Below, one piece after another: positions 1 through 7,106 of a stretch of DNA of 16,423 bases. Position numbers and translations under genes: made by a program. The notes beneath the pieces are model-generated. The model was not told the DNA's origin, did no database searches, and saw only the letters and a list, made by a program, of their open reading frames with translations. The stretch is from Pyrobaculum sp. (GTDB lineage: Archaea > Thermoproteota > Thermoprotei > Thermoproteales > Thermoproteaceae), in contig JAJHQT010000010.1 of assembly GCA_020833205.1 (NCBI GenBank), positions 1 through 16,423 on the forward strand. The letters are read 5' to 3'. Numbering within the stretch: position 1 is the stretch's first letter; each line of letters starts with the position of its first letter.

Positions 1-735
1 CTTAGGCGAAATCTCTCGCCTTATCTTGGCTGGAAAATCACTGCGGCGGGCTACGACGTGTTGGCCTTACACACGTTACGTATAAGGAAGAAGGTTGCGA
101 AGCTGTCGCCGACGCCCGTGGGAGTAGGCAAAGAGTCCGTGGTATATGCCGGTGAATCTCCTTCTGGCTTTAAAGTTGCTGTGAAGTTCCATAGAGGCGG
201 CGTGTCTGTGTTTAGATACGAAGAGGCGTTTAGCGCCAAGGTCAGGAGATACCAACATCTACGTCAGGTTTACGAGACGAGACTTTCCGCCTTGGCAGAA
301 TTCTACGCCTTGGAGAAGGTGTTCGAAGCAGGTGGACTTGTGCCCGAGCCGTTGGCGTATAACAGACATGTGGTGGTCATGCGGTTCATAGACGGAGTCG
401 AGCTTTACCGACTTGACTCAGGCGACCTTGAGCAGGTGGTTCAAGACCTCTTGGAAACTCTTCACGTGGCTCTGCGTCTCGGCATTGTCCACGGCGACCT
501 TTCACCATACAACGTCATAGTCGGCAAGAGGACGTATGTGATTGACTGGCCTCAGTGGATCCCCTTGGGGCATCCCAGCGCCGAGACTTACCTCAGACGT
601 GACGTCTCTAACATTGCTAAGTACTTTAGGGAGAGAGGCGTCGAGTTCCCCGGAGATGAACTACTTAAAGCCGCCAAAGGGGACGACAGTAGCGGCAGAC
701 GTTTTCTCGAATATTTAAAAAGGTCTTTACTATAA
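1..735 (+). CDS. rio2: Rio2-type atypical serine kinase (5'-truncated by window edge)
   Basis: This is the C-terminal part of a Rio2 family kinase, which in archaea and eukaryotes acts in late small-subunit ribosome maturation. A GTG exists at 58, but the frame is open to position 1 and the residues before that GTG (ending AAGYDV, running into LALHTL) match the end of the winged-helix domain that precedes the Rio2 kinase domain, so the gene continues to the left. Counting from position 1, the 244 visible residues show a glycine-rich loop GVGKES at 41-46, the ATP-anchoring lysine in VAVKFH at 62, the catalytic loop HGDLSPYN at 164-171 with Asp166 and Asn171, and the metal-binding IDWPQ with Asp182. 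The Rio2-like tail RRDVSNIAKYF follows. The gene ends with TAA, one base before the GTG of the DUF460 gene, so the two are probably co-transcribed. A piece of its 3' end recurs at 2674-2732. Confidence 0.9.
   Translation, partial: LRRNLSPYLGWKITAAGYDVLALHTLRIRKKVAKLSPTPVGVGKESVVYAGESPSGFKVAVKFHRGGVSVFRYEEAFSAKVRRYQHLRQVYETRLSALAEFYALEKVFEAGGLVPEPLAYNRHVVVMRFIDGVELYRLDSGDLEQVVQDLLETLHVALRLGIVHGDLSPYNVIVGKRTYVIDWPQWIPLGHPSAETYLRRDVSNIAKYFRERGVEFPGDELLKAAKGDDSSGRRFLEYLKRSLL
618..680 (+). repeat. Direct repeat copy 1 (inside rio2 3' end)
   Basis: Bases 618-650 match 2674-2706 at 32 of 33 positions, and 666-680 match 2718-2732 exactly, with a diverged, gapped stretch between. Copy 1 encodes the Rio2 residues KYFRERGVEFP and is the likely source copy because it lies in an intact gene. 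Confidence 0.85.
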
Positions 736-736
736 T

Positions 737-2494
737 GTGGCTATTCTGGGCATAGACGTCGCACCCGGCGGCTCTTTCGCCTACGCCGTACTGGAGGGCG
801 GATCTGTGGTGGAAAAGGGGGTCTTGGACGCACGTGGGTTGGCGCACCTCTTTAAGCGTTATAAGGTTGAAATTTTGGCTGTGGACAACGTAGGCGAGTT
901 GTTTCAATACGGCAGGATGGTGGTGAGGTTGTTGGGGAAGTTGCCCTATACAGTAGATGTGGTGGAGGTTACCAGAGGCCCCGAGGGCTATAGGAAGGTT
1001 GAGGATCTCGTGCGTGAGCGGTTCGCCGTCGTGAGGGGCAGATTGGAGCCTCTCGAGACTGCGGAGTATTTAGCAGTTCTCGCAAACATGGGCACGGGGA
1101 CTTCGGTCAAACTCTTCGAGGAGGAGACGGTCATACTGATTTACAGGAGAATCTCAACGGCGCCTGGCGGGATGAGCAGAAACCGCTTTATGAGAAACGT
1201 CACCCATAGGATCAAGTCGCTGGCGTCTAAAATCGAGGCTAAGCTTAAGGAGGCGCGGCTTGATTACGATTTATTTATTAGAGAGGAGTCTGGAGAGGTT
1301 GCCTCCGCCAAGTTTGTGGTATATGCCAAGAGAGAAGTTGTACGGAGATATGTAAAGCCCATGCGGAGTATAGACGTGGCGATTGCGATATATTCGGCGC
1401 CTGTCAAAAGAGGGGGCGTTGCCGCGCGTGGCCGTCTTTTGATTCTGGGCGTCGATCCTGGGGTTGTGACAGGTTTGGCAATACTTACGCTAGACGGCGA
1501 GGTGCTGGACACGGTGGCCCGTAGAGGCTTCTCGAGAGGAGATGTGATGAGGTACGTCCAGCAGTGGGGAACGCCGGTGATTGTCGCCACAGACGTAGCG
1601 GATCCACCTGAATTTGTGAGACGCCTAGCCGCCATGAGCGGAGCCGTGTTGTATACGCCTAGCCGCGACCTCTCCTCTGAGGAAAAGACACAGATACTTG
1701 ACAAATTGAAATGGCAAGCCAAGACCAGCCACGAGCGAGATGCCTTAGCTGCAGCCTACAGGGCATATATGGAGTACAAGCCGAAGTTCGAAAAGATAGA
1801 GAAAGAATTCGGCGACATCTTGAAGTCTGACCAGTTGGAAGACGCCAAGGCCTTGGTGATCCGCGGCTACTCCATAGCCCAGGCGGTGTCTGAAGCGTTG
1901 AAAAGACGCGAGGAGAAGGAGACGAAAGTGGTGTACGTCACAGTTGAGAAGCCATGCGCCGCCAGAGACGAGACGCTAAACACGCGGATTAAAGCTCTTG
2001 AATATGAAAATCAGCAACTACAGAAGGAGCTCGACGCTTTAAGACGTGAATACGCCCAGCTACGTAGATACGTCGAGGACGAAAGGTGGCGCGACGCCAA
2101 ATACAGAGAAATGCAGAATAGGTTAGAGACGCTTACGGAAGAGCTTGCGAAAAAAGAAGCAGAGATAGAACAGCTGAAAAAAACCTTCATAGAGATCTTA
2201 ACCAACTACGGGTCCAGATATCGACTTATACACATATCAGAAACCGCCGAGTGTAAAGGCGACGAGCCCATGGGCACAATCTGTAGAAATCTACAAACCG
2301 TAGAAGAAGCAGTTGCCAGAAAAACTCTAGGAGTACCGCTTAGACAAGTCACAAAACTTGAGATAGGAGAATTCTACGTCGTAGATCTAGACGCCCTAAG
2401 GGAACTTGTAAATCAGATTAGGCAGAAACTCGACGAGAAGAAAGAAATAGATCTACGGAAGTTAGTGGAGCAGTACCGGCGTGGTTTGGCGTAA
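737..2494 (+). CDS. DUF460 protein: RuvC/RNase H-like fold with coiled coil
   Basis: This 585-residue protein belongs to the archaeal DUF460 family (COG2433), annotated as RNase H-like of RuvC/YqgF type; I know of no settled function. Two RNase H-like starts are visible: ILGIDVAPGGSF at 4-14 (Asp7) with ILAVDNVGEL near 46-55 (Asp50, Glu54), and ILGVDPGVVTG near 236-246 (Asp240) followed by VIVATDVADP (Asp286) and HERDAL (His332, Asp335). These are plausible metal-binding acidic residues. Residues about 415-485 are heptad-rich, charged and strongly coiled-coil. A small C-terminal domain follows, with a basic helix at the end. The GTG start at 737 leaves one base after the rio2 stop and fits the family N-terminus; the overlapping ATG at 735 hits a stop after six codons. 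The pairing with rio2 suggests, but does not prove, a role in RNA or ribosome metabolism. Confidence 0.88.
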   Translation: MAILGIDVAPGGSFAYAVLEGGSVVEKGVLDARGLAHLFKRYKVEILAVDNVGELFQYGRMVVRLLGKLPYTVDVVEVTRGPEGYRKVEDLVRERFAVVRGRLEPLETAEYLAVLANMGTGTSVKLFEEETVILIYRRISTAPGGMSRNRFMRNVTHRIKSLASKIEAKLKEARLDYDLFIREESGEVASAKFVVYAKREVVRRYVKPMRSIDVAIAIYSAPVKRGGVAARGRLLILGVDPGVVTGLAILTLDGEVLDTVARRGFSRGDVMRYVQQWGTPVIVATDVADPPEFVRRLAAMSGAVLYTPSRDLSSEEKTQILDKLKWQAKTSHERDALAAAYRAYMEYKPKFEKIEKEFGDILKSDQLEDAKALVIRGYSIAQAVSEALKRREEKETKVVYVTVEKPCAARDETLNTRIKALEYENQQLQKELDALRREYAQLRRYVEDERWRDAKYREMQNRLETLTEELAKKEAEIEQLKKTFIEILTNYGSRYRLIHISETAECKGDEPMGTICRNLQTVEEAVARKTLGVPLRQVTKLEIGEFYVVDLDALRELVNQIRQKLDEKKEIDLRKLVEQYRRGLA

Positions 2495-2734
2495 AGCCGC
2501 ATCAACCCCACTGCCGCTCCGCAGAGGAATGAGACGAACGCGTTGTCGAAGACTACAGGCGCGAGGTGAGAGACTTAAGGAGCCGCCTAGGCCGGCGGTT
2601 AAGACGCCCGACCCAGTGGATGAGCTTCTGCGGAAGGCCGGAGCTGGGAACCTGGAGCGGGCCAGGGCGTGGGTAAGTACTTTAGGGAGAGAGGTGTCGA
2701 GTTCCCGGAAACGACCCTAAAGCCGCCAAAGGTT
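2495..2734. other. Convergent spacer with no convincing gene
   Basis: This 240-base spacer separates DUF460 (+) from methionine adenosyltransferase (-), whose 3' ends converge here. The plus-strand frame 2481-2720 is rich in Arg and Pro and matches no family I know. On the minus strand a short open stretch (about 2570 down to 2490) reads the hydrophobic PVVFDNAFVSFLCGAAVGLM, which could be a relic of a membrane helix or chance. The only clear signal is the rio2-derived repeat at 2674-2732. The spacer is probably decayed sequence. Confidence 0.5.
2674..2732 (+). repeat. Direct repeat copy 2 (decayed piece of rio2 3' end)
   Basis: This is the second copy of the repeat, lying just beyond the 3' end of the methionine adenosyltransferase gene (stop at 2735-2737). 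In the frame beginning at 2675 it still reads KYFRERGVEFP, with a synonymous Gly change (GGC to GGT), then diverges to [11 protein letters not shown] and a TAG stop. It has no matching kinase sequence upstream, so it is a fragment and not a gene. Together with copy 1 it brackets the DUF460 gene as a direct repeat about 2.06 kb apart. Confidence 0.85.
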
Positions 2735-3943
2735 TTAGTATAGTGAAACCTCTCCTCTTAGTATAAGCTCGGTGACGTGTGTGATTCTGCTGAGCTCCTC
2801 CTTGGCAATTGCATCTACCTCGTTCCTAACCTCGCCAGTGAGTTCACCGTCTTTAATAATTTCTATATTAAGAATCTTCGGCTCGTTTATCGGCTTTCCG
2901 ATCTGAGACACGATCTCGACGTAGACCTCGGTGATGCCGTTAACTTGTTTGTAGATCTTATCAGCGATTCGTTGCGCAACTACGTTGTATATCTTACCCA
3001 CATGACTAACTGGGTTCTTCCCAGCGGCGGCCTCTAGCGACATAGACCTCATGGGAGTGATAAGTCCATTGGCTCTGTTACCCCTCCCCGTCATTCCGTC
3101 ATCGCCGTGCTCGGCTGAGGTGCCTGTGACAGTGAGGTAAAATATGCCGTGCTCCGGCTTGTCGGCGGCGTTTACCGTGACCTCCACGTTGTACTCCGGG
3201 GCGACTTTGGCGGCAAGGTCTTCTACGGCCCTCTTTACGTCCTCCTTAACGGAGAGATAGTGGCTCTTATCTTTTGTTAATCTGCTTATCATGGCAACCG
3301 CCACAGTTAATTTGACGTCCTTTCCAGCTCTAACCCCCATCACTTTTACATCCTCCCCAACCTCGGGATACTTAGCCTTAAAGTCCCGCGAGTTGAGAAG
3401 TCTCTCTGTCTTGTAGACAAGCTCCTCAAGCGGCGTAAAAGGCGCGTAGCCCACGCCAACAGACGTGTCGTTTGCAAGCGGCACACTCTTAACGCCGAGG
3501 TCATATATGCCGACTAAGTCGGCAGAGCCCTGGCCGATTCTGTAGTCAATCACCGTATGTAGGTCAGGGTCGAGATAACGGAAGTGTTGCTTTATCCAGT
3601 CTCTGGCCGCCTGCACTACCAAGGGGCCGAGCGGTATTTTGACAATGCCGTCTTTAGTCCTTACCTCATAGGTCGCCCTGCCGGAGACAAGTATATAAAT
3701 TGGCTGTAAGACCTCGCCGCCTCCAAACCGCGGGGCGGCTTGGCCCCCGACGACTAAAGTCTTGTCGACGTTGTGATGAAGAATTACGCCAAACGTCTCT
3801 AAGTAATACCTAGACAAATACCTACTCACCCACTCGGAAATGCCGTCAGCAATATAATCTGGATGCCCCTGCCCCTTCCTCTCCACAATTTCAACTAGCC
3901 GTTTGGCAACTGGGGTCTTGTCTACCTTCTCTACGACGATCAT
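2735..3943 (-). CDS. mat: Archaeal S-adenosylmethionine synthetase (methionine adenosyltransferase)
   Basis: The enzyme makes S-adenosylmethionine from methionine and ATP in the cytosol, supplying methyl groups for RNA, protein and cofactor methylation. The 402 residues are the usual length of the archaeal (COG1812) form, which is distinct from bacterial MetK. Visible motifs are [12 protein letters not shown] at 23-34, [13 protein letters not shown] at 56-68, [11 protein letters not shown] at 135-145, and the glycine-rich [19 protein letters not shown] at 273-291. The ATG at 3943 overlaps the TGA of the LSm gene in an ATGA arrangement, so the two are translationally coupled on one transcript starting at the LSm promoter. 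The gene ends three bases from the decayed rio2 repeat. No internal damage is seen. Confidence 0.96.
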   Translation of the reverse strand: MIVVEKVDKTPVAKRLVEIVERKGQGHPDYIADGISEWVSRYLSRYYLETFGVILHHNVDKTLVVGGQAAPRFGGGEVLQPIYILVSGRATYEVRTKDGIVKIPLGPLVVQAARDWIKQHFRYLDPDLHTVIDYRIGQGSADLVGIYDLGVKSVPLANDTSVGVGYAPFTPLEELVYKTERLLNSRDFKAKYPEVGEDVKVMGVRAGKDVKLTVAVAMISRLTKDKSHYLSVKEDVKRAVEDLAAKVAPEYNVEVTVNAADKPEHGIFYLTVTGTSAEHGDDGMTGRGNRANGLITPMRSMSLEAAAGKNPVSHVGKIYNVVAQRIADKIYKQVNGITEVYVEIVSQIGKPINEPKILNIEIIKDGELTGEVRNEVDAIAKEELSRITHVTELILRGEVSLY

Positions 3944-4200
3944 GGCGCCGCTTCAACAGCAGATATATAAATCACCTGAGACCCTCTTACTACTATTCTG
4001 CCGTATCGCGTAAGCGGCTCACCAGATTTGTCAAGTTCTGCGGCATTGTCAAGCACTAAGTTCATACAGCCGTCGTACGCCGTCAAGACGCCTTTGACGG
4101 CTACCCCACCCTTAAGCCTAGCCACCACCTCTTTATTCAACATCTTAGTCAATACCTTAATTGGAGAAGGCAACTTTACCTGCGGCGAGGCTTTCGACAT
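3940..4200 (-). CDS. Sm-like archaeal protein (SmAP/LSm)
   Basis: This 86-residue protein has the Sm fold, which in archaea forms heptameric or hexameric rings that bind U-rich RNA. The Sm1 motif spans about residues 24-54, with Asp43 and Asn47 in AYDGCMNLVLDNA. The Sm2 motif is GRIVVRGSQVIYI at 67-79, with the Arg72-Gly73 pair that completes the RNA pocket. The short N-terminal tail is basic. The ATG at 4200 lies about 25 nt downstream of a strong TATA box, which supports a leaderless start. The gene leads a two-gene unit with methionine adenosyltransferase, overlapping it by four bases. Confidence 0.95.
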   Translation of the reverse strand: MSKASPQVKLPSPIKVLTKMLNKEVVARLKGGVAVKGVLTAYDGCMNLVLDNAAELDKSGEPLTRYGRIVVRGSQVIYISAVEAAP

Positions 4201-4220
4201 AGAAACGCCAGTATTTAGCG

Positions 4221-4230
4221 ATATATAAAA
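4221..4230 (-). promoter_or_regulatory. TATA box for LSm-mat
   Basis: The minus-strand sequence TTTTATATAT is centred about 25 nt upstream of the LSm ATG, which is the spacing for leaderless transcription. It lies in the 37-base gap after rpoN, so LSm-mat can be transcribed separately from the ribosomal protein genes. Confidence 0.75.
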
Positions 4231-4237
4231 TTATCTC

Positions 4238-4438
4238 CTAGCTCCGCCTTTCGTAGAGAAGAACGTCGTCTATCCACTCCACATGTGCCATCAACGTCCT
4301 GCGGCAACAGTACCGCACGACACCTAGCGAATCCAGTACTTGTGCAGGCGACTCTCCAGCAAGGACTCTACGTTTAAACGTATAATAGAAGTGGCCAAGA
4401 GGCTTGCCGCAAGTAAAGCACCTAACTGGTATAATCAT
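4238..4438 (-). CDS. rpoN: DNA-directed RNA polymerase subunit N (Rpo10/Rpb10)
   Basis: This 66-residue protein is the small zinc-binding assembly subunit of archaeal RNA polymerase, homologous to Rpb10, which helps hold the D/L platform to subunit B. The family motif is complete: CFTCGKPLG with Cys7 and Cys10, and [13 protein letters not shown] with Cys44 and Cys45 as the other zinc ligands. The length is normal. The ATG at 4438 overlaps the TGA of uS9 in an ATGA arrangement, which implies translational coupling as the last gene of the eL18-uL13-uS9-rpoN unit. The stop is TAG. Confidence 0.96.
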   Translation of the reverse strand: MIIPVRCFTCGKPLGHFYYTFKRRVLAGESPAQVLDSLGVVRYCCRRTLMAHVEWIDDVLLYERRS

Positions 4439-4875
4439 CTATACGCCTTCTGTCTCTTACTCCTTGCATGTTTAATACCTGGCTTTTTAGGCTCCGTCCG
4501 CCTAGGGTCGCCCTTCAACATGTAGGGGTCATATCGCTCGTAGAGTTCTTTAAGCTCCTGGCTTTGGAAATAAGCCACAAGTCCTCTAGCTATGGCGATT
4601 CTTGTGGCAATTGCTTGGCCCATGTAGCCGCCGCCCGATACGTTAACGTCGATATCTACCTTCTTTGCAAGTTCTCCAGCTAAGATTAGAGGCTCGGCGA
4701 TTTTTATACGAGCCATTTCAATAGGCCAAAGCTCAAGCGGGTATCCATTTATCCTGACTCGGCCAATTCCAGGTCTTATAACGGCTCTAGCCACGGCGGT
4801 CTTCTTCTTACCCATAGAGATAACCACGCGTGGAGCCTCCTGCAGTGTAAACGCGCCAGGGGTTCTGAGGTCCAT
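4435..4875 (-). CDS. rps9: 30S ribosomal protein uS9
   Basis: This is the small-subunit head protein whose C-terminal tail reaches toward the P-site tRNA. Diagnostic segments are [15 protein letters not shown] near residues 22-36, [20 protein letters not shown] in the middle, and the basic tail [17 protein letters not shown] ending in the universally conserved Lys-Arg-type tail. The ATG at 4875 gives a 146-residue protein with about ten residues more than many archaeal homologues at the N-terminus ([10 protein letters not shown]). No other standard start lies before VVISMGKKK, so the extension is probably real. It follows uL13 by 22 bases and overlaps rpoN by four. Confidence 0.95.
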   Translation of the reverse strand: MDLRTPGAFTLQEAPRVVISMGKKKTAVARAVIRPGIGRVRINGYPLELWPIEMARIKIAEPLILAGELAKKVDIDVNVSGGGYMGQAIATRIAIARGLVAYFQSQELKELYERYDPYMLKGDPRRTEPKKPGIKHARSKRQKAYR

Positions 4876-4897
4876 GGCTACTCAGTATTCTGCTGTT

Positions 4898-5443
4898 TTA
4901 TCTTTTTTCCCATAAATCCCTAGCCTTCTTCCACCGCGTCCACGCGGCCGGGTCTATATTACGCCAGACCTCCTCTAGCGTTACGTAATCAAGCAAAGGC
5001 CTCAGCCTAAGTTTTGCCTTCGGCACCTCGTAGAGAATTAACTTCTTTCTCTGAATAAACTCTATAGGAATAGACATATAGACCCTAAGCCTCTTTAATG
5101 CCGTACGACCAGTCTCTGTCTTTTTTGGCAACATCCCTCTAACAATTCTCTTGAAAATGCGGTCTGGCCTTCTCGGCACCTTCGGCCCTGCCTTCTCTGG
5201 GTTGTAATGCGTACGCCACTCACTTATCTTTCTCTTGATCCATTCAATAACCATCTTTTCGTCTCCTGTTATTGCTAACTTCTCTACATTTACCACAACG
5301 ACCCGTAGTTCTGGTTTTTCGAGTAAGGCCTTTGCGACATACGTGGCAAGTCTACCGGCCACGTGGCCCTCTGCGTCGATAATTATCTCCCCCCTCTCAG
5401 GCAACTGCGAGATGTCAATTAACGAACGCCTTATCGTGTTCAT
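4898..5443 (-). CDS. rpl13: 50S ribosomal protein uL13
   Basis: This is an early-assembling large-subunit protein of 181 residues. It has the family core IIIDAEGHVAGRLATYVAKA near residues 20-39, a conserved KISEWRTHYNP segment, and the hallmark RGMLPKKTETGRTALKRLRV. The C-terminal helix-rich tail (LDYVTLEEVW onward) is longer than in bacteria and typical of archaea. The ATG at 5443 overlaps the TGA of eL18 in an ATGA arrangement. Gene order eL18-uL13-uS9-rpoN is the conserved archaeal one. Confidence 0.96.
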   Translation of the reverse strand: MNTIRRSLIDISQLPERGEIIIDAEGHVAGRLATYVAKALLEKPELRVVVVNVEKLAITGDEKMVIEWIKRKISEWRTHYNPEKAGPKVPRRPDRIFKRIVRGMLPKKTETGRTALKRLRVYMSIPIEFIQRKKLILYEVPKAKLRLRPLLDYVTLEEVWRNIDPAAWTRWKKARDLWEKR

Positions 5444-5808
5444 ATTACTATCTTAACCCTGCTCCCCCTTGGAAACCTCCTTACAAGATCTGGAATTGTC
5501 AAAACCTCGCCACCTGCCTCTACAACCTTCTGAACAGCCTTAGGCGACGCATTCACAGCAGCCACAACAACCCTCTTAGAAAGCTTCCCCCCGCCCAACA
5601 GCTTACCTGGCACCACCATAACATCTCCTTCGTCTGCTACACGGTTAAGCTTTCCGACATTAACAACTACTCTCTGTTTTCTCGGCTTCTCGATATATTC
5701 CGCAACCTCTCTCCAAATATTTGCAGAGTTTGCCACAGCCGCCTTCCTCAGAAACCTCACTAACATCCTTAACTGTCTATTGGTCGGCCCAGTCGGATTA
5801 GGAGGCAT
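5440..5808 (-). CDS. rpl18e: 50S ribosomal protein eL18
   Basis: This 122-residue protein of the archaeal/eukaryotic-specific eL18 family resembles bacterial uL15 in fold. Diagnostic segments are PTNRQLRMLVRFLRKAA near the N-terminus, VVVNVGKLNRVADEGDVMVV in the middle, and the PGKLLGGGKLSKRVVVAA loop. It heads the eL18-uL13-uS9-rpoN unit. In many archaea it directly follows rpoD, but here about 500 bases with an oxidoreductase relic intervene. A TATA box about 27 nt upstream of its ATG provides a local promoter, so the unit no longer depends on read-through from rpoD. Confidence 0.96.
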   Translation of the reverse strand: MPPNPTGPTNRQLRMLVRFLRKAAVANSANIWREVAEYIEKPRKQRVVVNVGKLNRVADEGDVMVVPGKLLGGGKLSKRVVVAAVNASPKAVQKVVEAGGEVLTIPDLVRRFPRGSRVKIVI

Positions 5809-5830
5809 ACCGCCAACGCAACATCATCAG

Positions 5831-5838
5831 TATTTAAA
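5831..5838 (-). promoter_or_regulatory. TATA box for eL18-uL13-uS9-rpoN
   Basis: The minus-strand sequence TTTAAATA is centred about 26-27 nt upstream of the eL18 ATG, consistent with leaderless transcription of the unit. Confidence 0.7.
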
Positions 5839-5878
5839 GTTTATGCATTTTAGCAAGTCCCTAAACGTTCCACATATG

Positions 5879-5887
5879 CTTATTAAG
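5879..5887 (+). promoter_or_regulatory. TATA-like element of the AOR relic
   Basis: The plus-strand sequence CTTATTAAG is centred about 26 nt before 5909, where the reconstructed oxidoreductase reading frame should begin. This is the same spacing as at the live genes nearby, so it may be the relic's original promoter. It is an inference from spacing only. Confidence 0.4.
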
Positions 5888-5908
5888 TGACGGCGTTTTT
5901 CTAGAACT

Positions 5909-6320
5909 GTTAGAGTCGTTAGGATTCTAAGATTGGCAAGTTGAAGAGGTGAAGATCAAAAGCTTCCTGGGTGGAAGAGGAGTAGGGTCGTGGCTTTTTT
6001 ACAAACTCGGCGGCTACTCCGTGGAGCCTTTCTCGCCGGAGAACCCCTTGATAATAGCCTCTGGGCCTCTCGGCGGTACGAAAATCCCCATGACCACCAG
6101 GGCCTATGCGGTATTCCGCTCACCTCTTACCGGGATTTTAGGCTGTCGCAACGCTCTAGGAGCGGTGATGAGATGGGCTGGCGTAGATGCCGTGGCTGTC
6201 GTAGGCAAGGCTGAGAAGCAGACGACAGGTTAGAAATAGCGATTCAACATTACTACAGGATAAGAGGCTGGAATAGAGATGGAATCTCCACTCAAGAGAC
6301 TATGAAAACTACTCCCGGAA
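5909..6320 (+). pseudogene. Gutted aldehyde:ferredoxin oxidoreductase (AOR family) relic
   Basis: The frame starting at GTG 5949 reads FLGGRGVGSWLFYKLGG, then PLIIASGPLGGTKIPMTTRA, then SPLTGILGCRNALGAVMRWA and GVDAVAVVGKAEK before a stop at 6231. This is the N-terminal tungstopterin-binding domain of AOR enzymes. It breaks off near residue 100. Directly after, in another frame (from 6224), comes IAIQHYYRIRGWNRDGISTQ, the AOR C-terminal signature (YY-x-RGW-x-x-x-G-I-P/S-T). About 450 residues, including the FeS-binding cysteines, are therefore missing. Upstream, VRVVRI at 5909-5926 in frame 2 fits the usual first residues but needs a one-base frameshift near 5930, and the start codon is GTT. 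The relic is non-functional. It sits antisense inside the rpoD-eL18 gap. AOR-family genes are common in Thermoproteales, so local decay after insertion or duplication is plausible. Confidence 0.8.
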
Positions 6321-7106
6321 CTAAGCAGTTTGTTGAAGTGCGGCGGCTTTTTGAGTTAAAGACTCTATAAAGATGGTCATCTTCCTCCTTAATATCTTAA
6401 AGGCCTCCCGCAAAGCAGTCTCTACGTCATAGTTTCCAAAAGACTCCACCCAGAAGACATACTTATGTCGATCCCACTCAACCGTCAGTCCCTCGCCACA
6501 TAGATCTTTACATGTCCACGCCTTGTTGAAGGTGCATTCCAACGGATCTTCGAGGTTTTTACAAACCTCCCGACACATCTCCCGGCATTTTTCATCTTTC
6601 ACCTCGACCCTGGGGTAGTAGTAGTAACTTGCAACTGCGGCTTGCCATTTCGCGTGGTCTCTCGCCCGGCCTAGCTTCGCATATGCCTCAATTGTTATGT
6701 TCTGACCTTTTACAAGTTTCACAATTGGAATATCCTTATATACAGGCGAGACGTCTGGTCGTTCAGACACCAAGTCGCCGGAGTACACAGTCGTTTCACT
6801 CTCGGCGGTTACTTGTAACGTAAGTCTAGTCATGCACTCCGAGGGATCAGCAAGACCTGACTCGCAGTCTTCAAGAGATGGAAGGGACTGAAGCGGCGTA
6901 GTCAATGGAATAAGCCCGAGTCTATGGGCCAACATTTCGTCGTACATCACAGAGGTGTTGTTCACCACCACTACAGAGTCGACGGCCATAACGGGTAACT
7001 CAGAGATTAAAATCCTTCTAAGGGAGTTAACAAGAGAGGGGTAAGCTCCTTCTATGATGGCCTTTAAAAACAGCGGAGATTTCTCAACAACTCTCCCCCG
7101 GGGCAT
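6321..7106 (-). CDS. rpoD: DNA-directed RNA polymerase subunit D (Rpo3/Rpb3)
   Basis: This is the alpha-like assembly subunit that pairs with subunit L to nucleate RNA polymerase. The N-terminal dimerisation domain shows PSLVNSLRRILISELPVMAV at residues 23-42 and MLAHRLGLIPL at 58-68, both highly conserved. A ferredoxin-like insert at about 170-205 carries six cysteines (174, 178, 182, 191, 199, 203), spaced C-x3-C-x3-C-x8-C-x7-C-x3-C. Some archaeal D subunits bind FeS clusters at this place. The C-terminal helix FGNYDVETALREAFKILRRK is typical. The ATG at 7106 overlaps the last base of the uS12 TAA, so the two are coupled. The gene normally precedes eL18; here an AOR relic follows it. Confidence 0.95.
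   Translation of the reverse strand: MPRGRVVEKSPLFLKAIIEGAYPSLVNSLRRILISELPVMAVDSVVVVNNTSVMYDEMLAHRLGLIPLTTPLQSLPSLEDCESGLADPSECMTRLTLQVTAESETTVYSGDLVSERPDVSPVYKDIPIVKLVKGQNITIEAYAKLGRARDHAKWQAAVASYYYYPRVEVKDEKCREMCREVCKNLEDPLECTFNKAWTCKDLCGEGLTVEWDRHKYVFWVESFGNYDVETALREAFKILRRKMTIFIESLTQKAAALQQTA

Noticed and set aside
735..752. ATG at 735 as the DUF460 start
   Set aside because: That frame meets a stop after six codons; the GTG at 737 gives the family N-terminus.
2481..2720. Plus-strand 79-codon frame as a gene
   Set aside because: It overlaps the DUF460 end, is low-complexity Arg/Pro-rich, matches no known family, and reads the rio2-derived repeat in the wrong frame.
5949..6233. 94-residue frame as a functional small protein
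   Set aside because: It is the first ~100 residues of a ~600-residue AOR enzyme and stops abruptly, with the enzyme's C-terminus in another frame right after.
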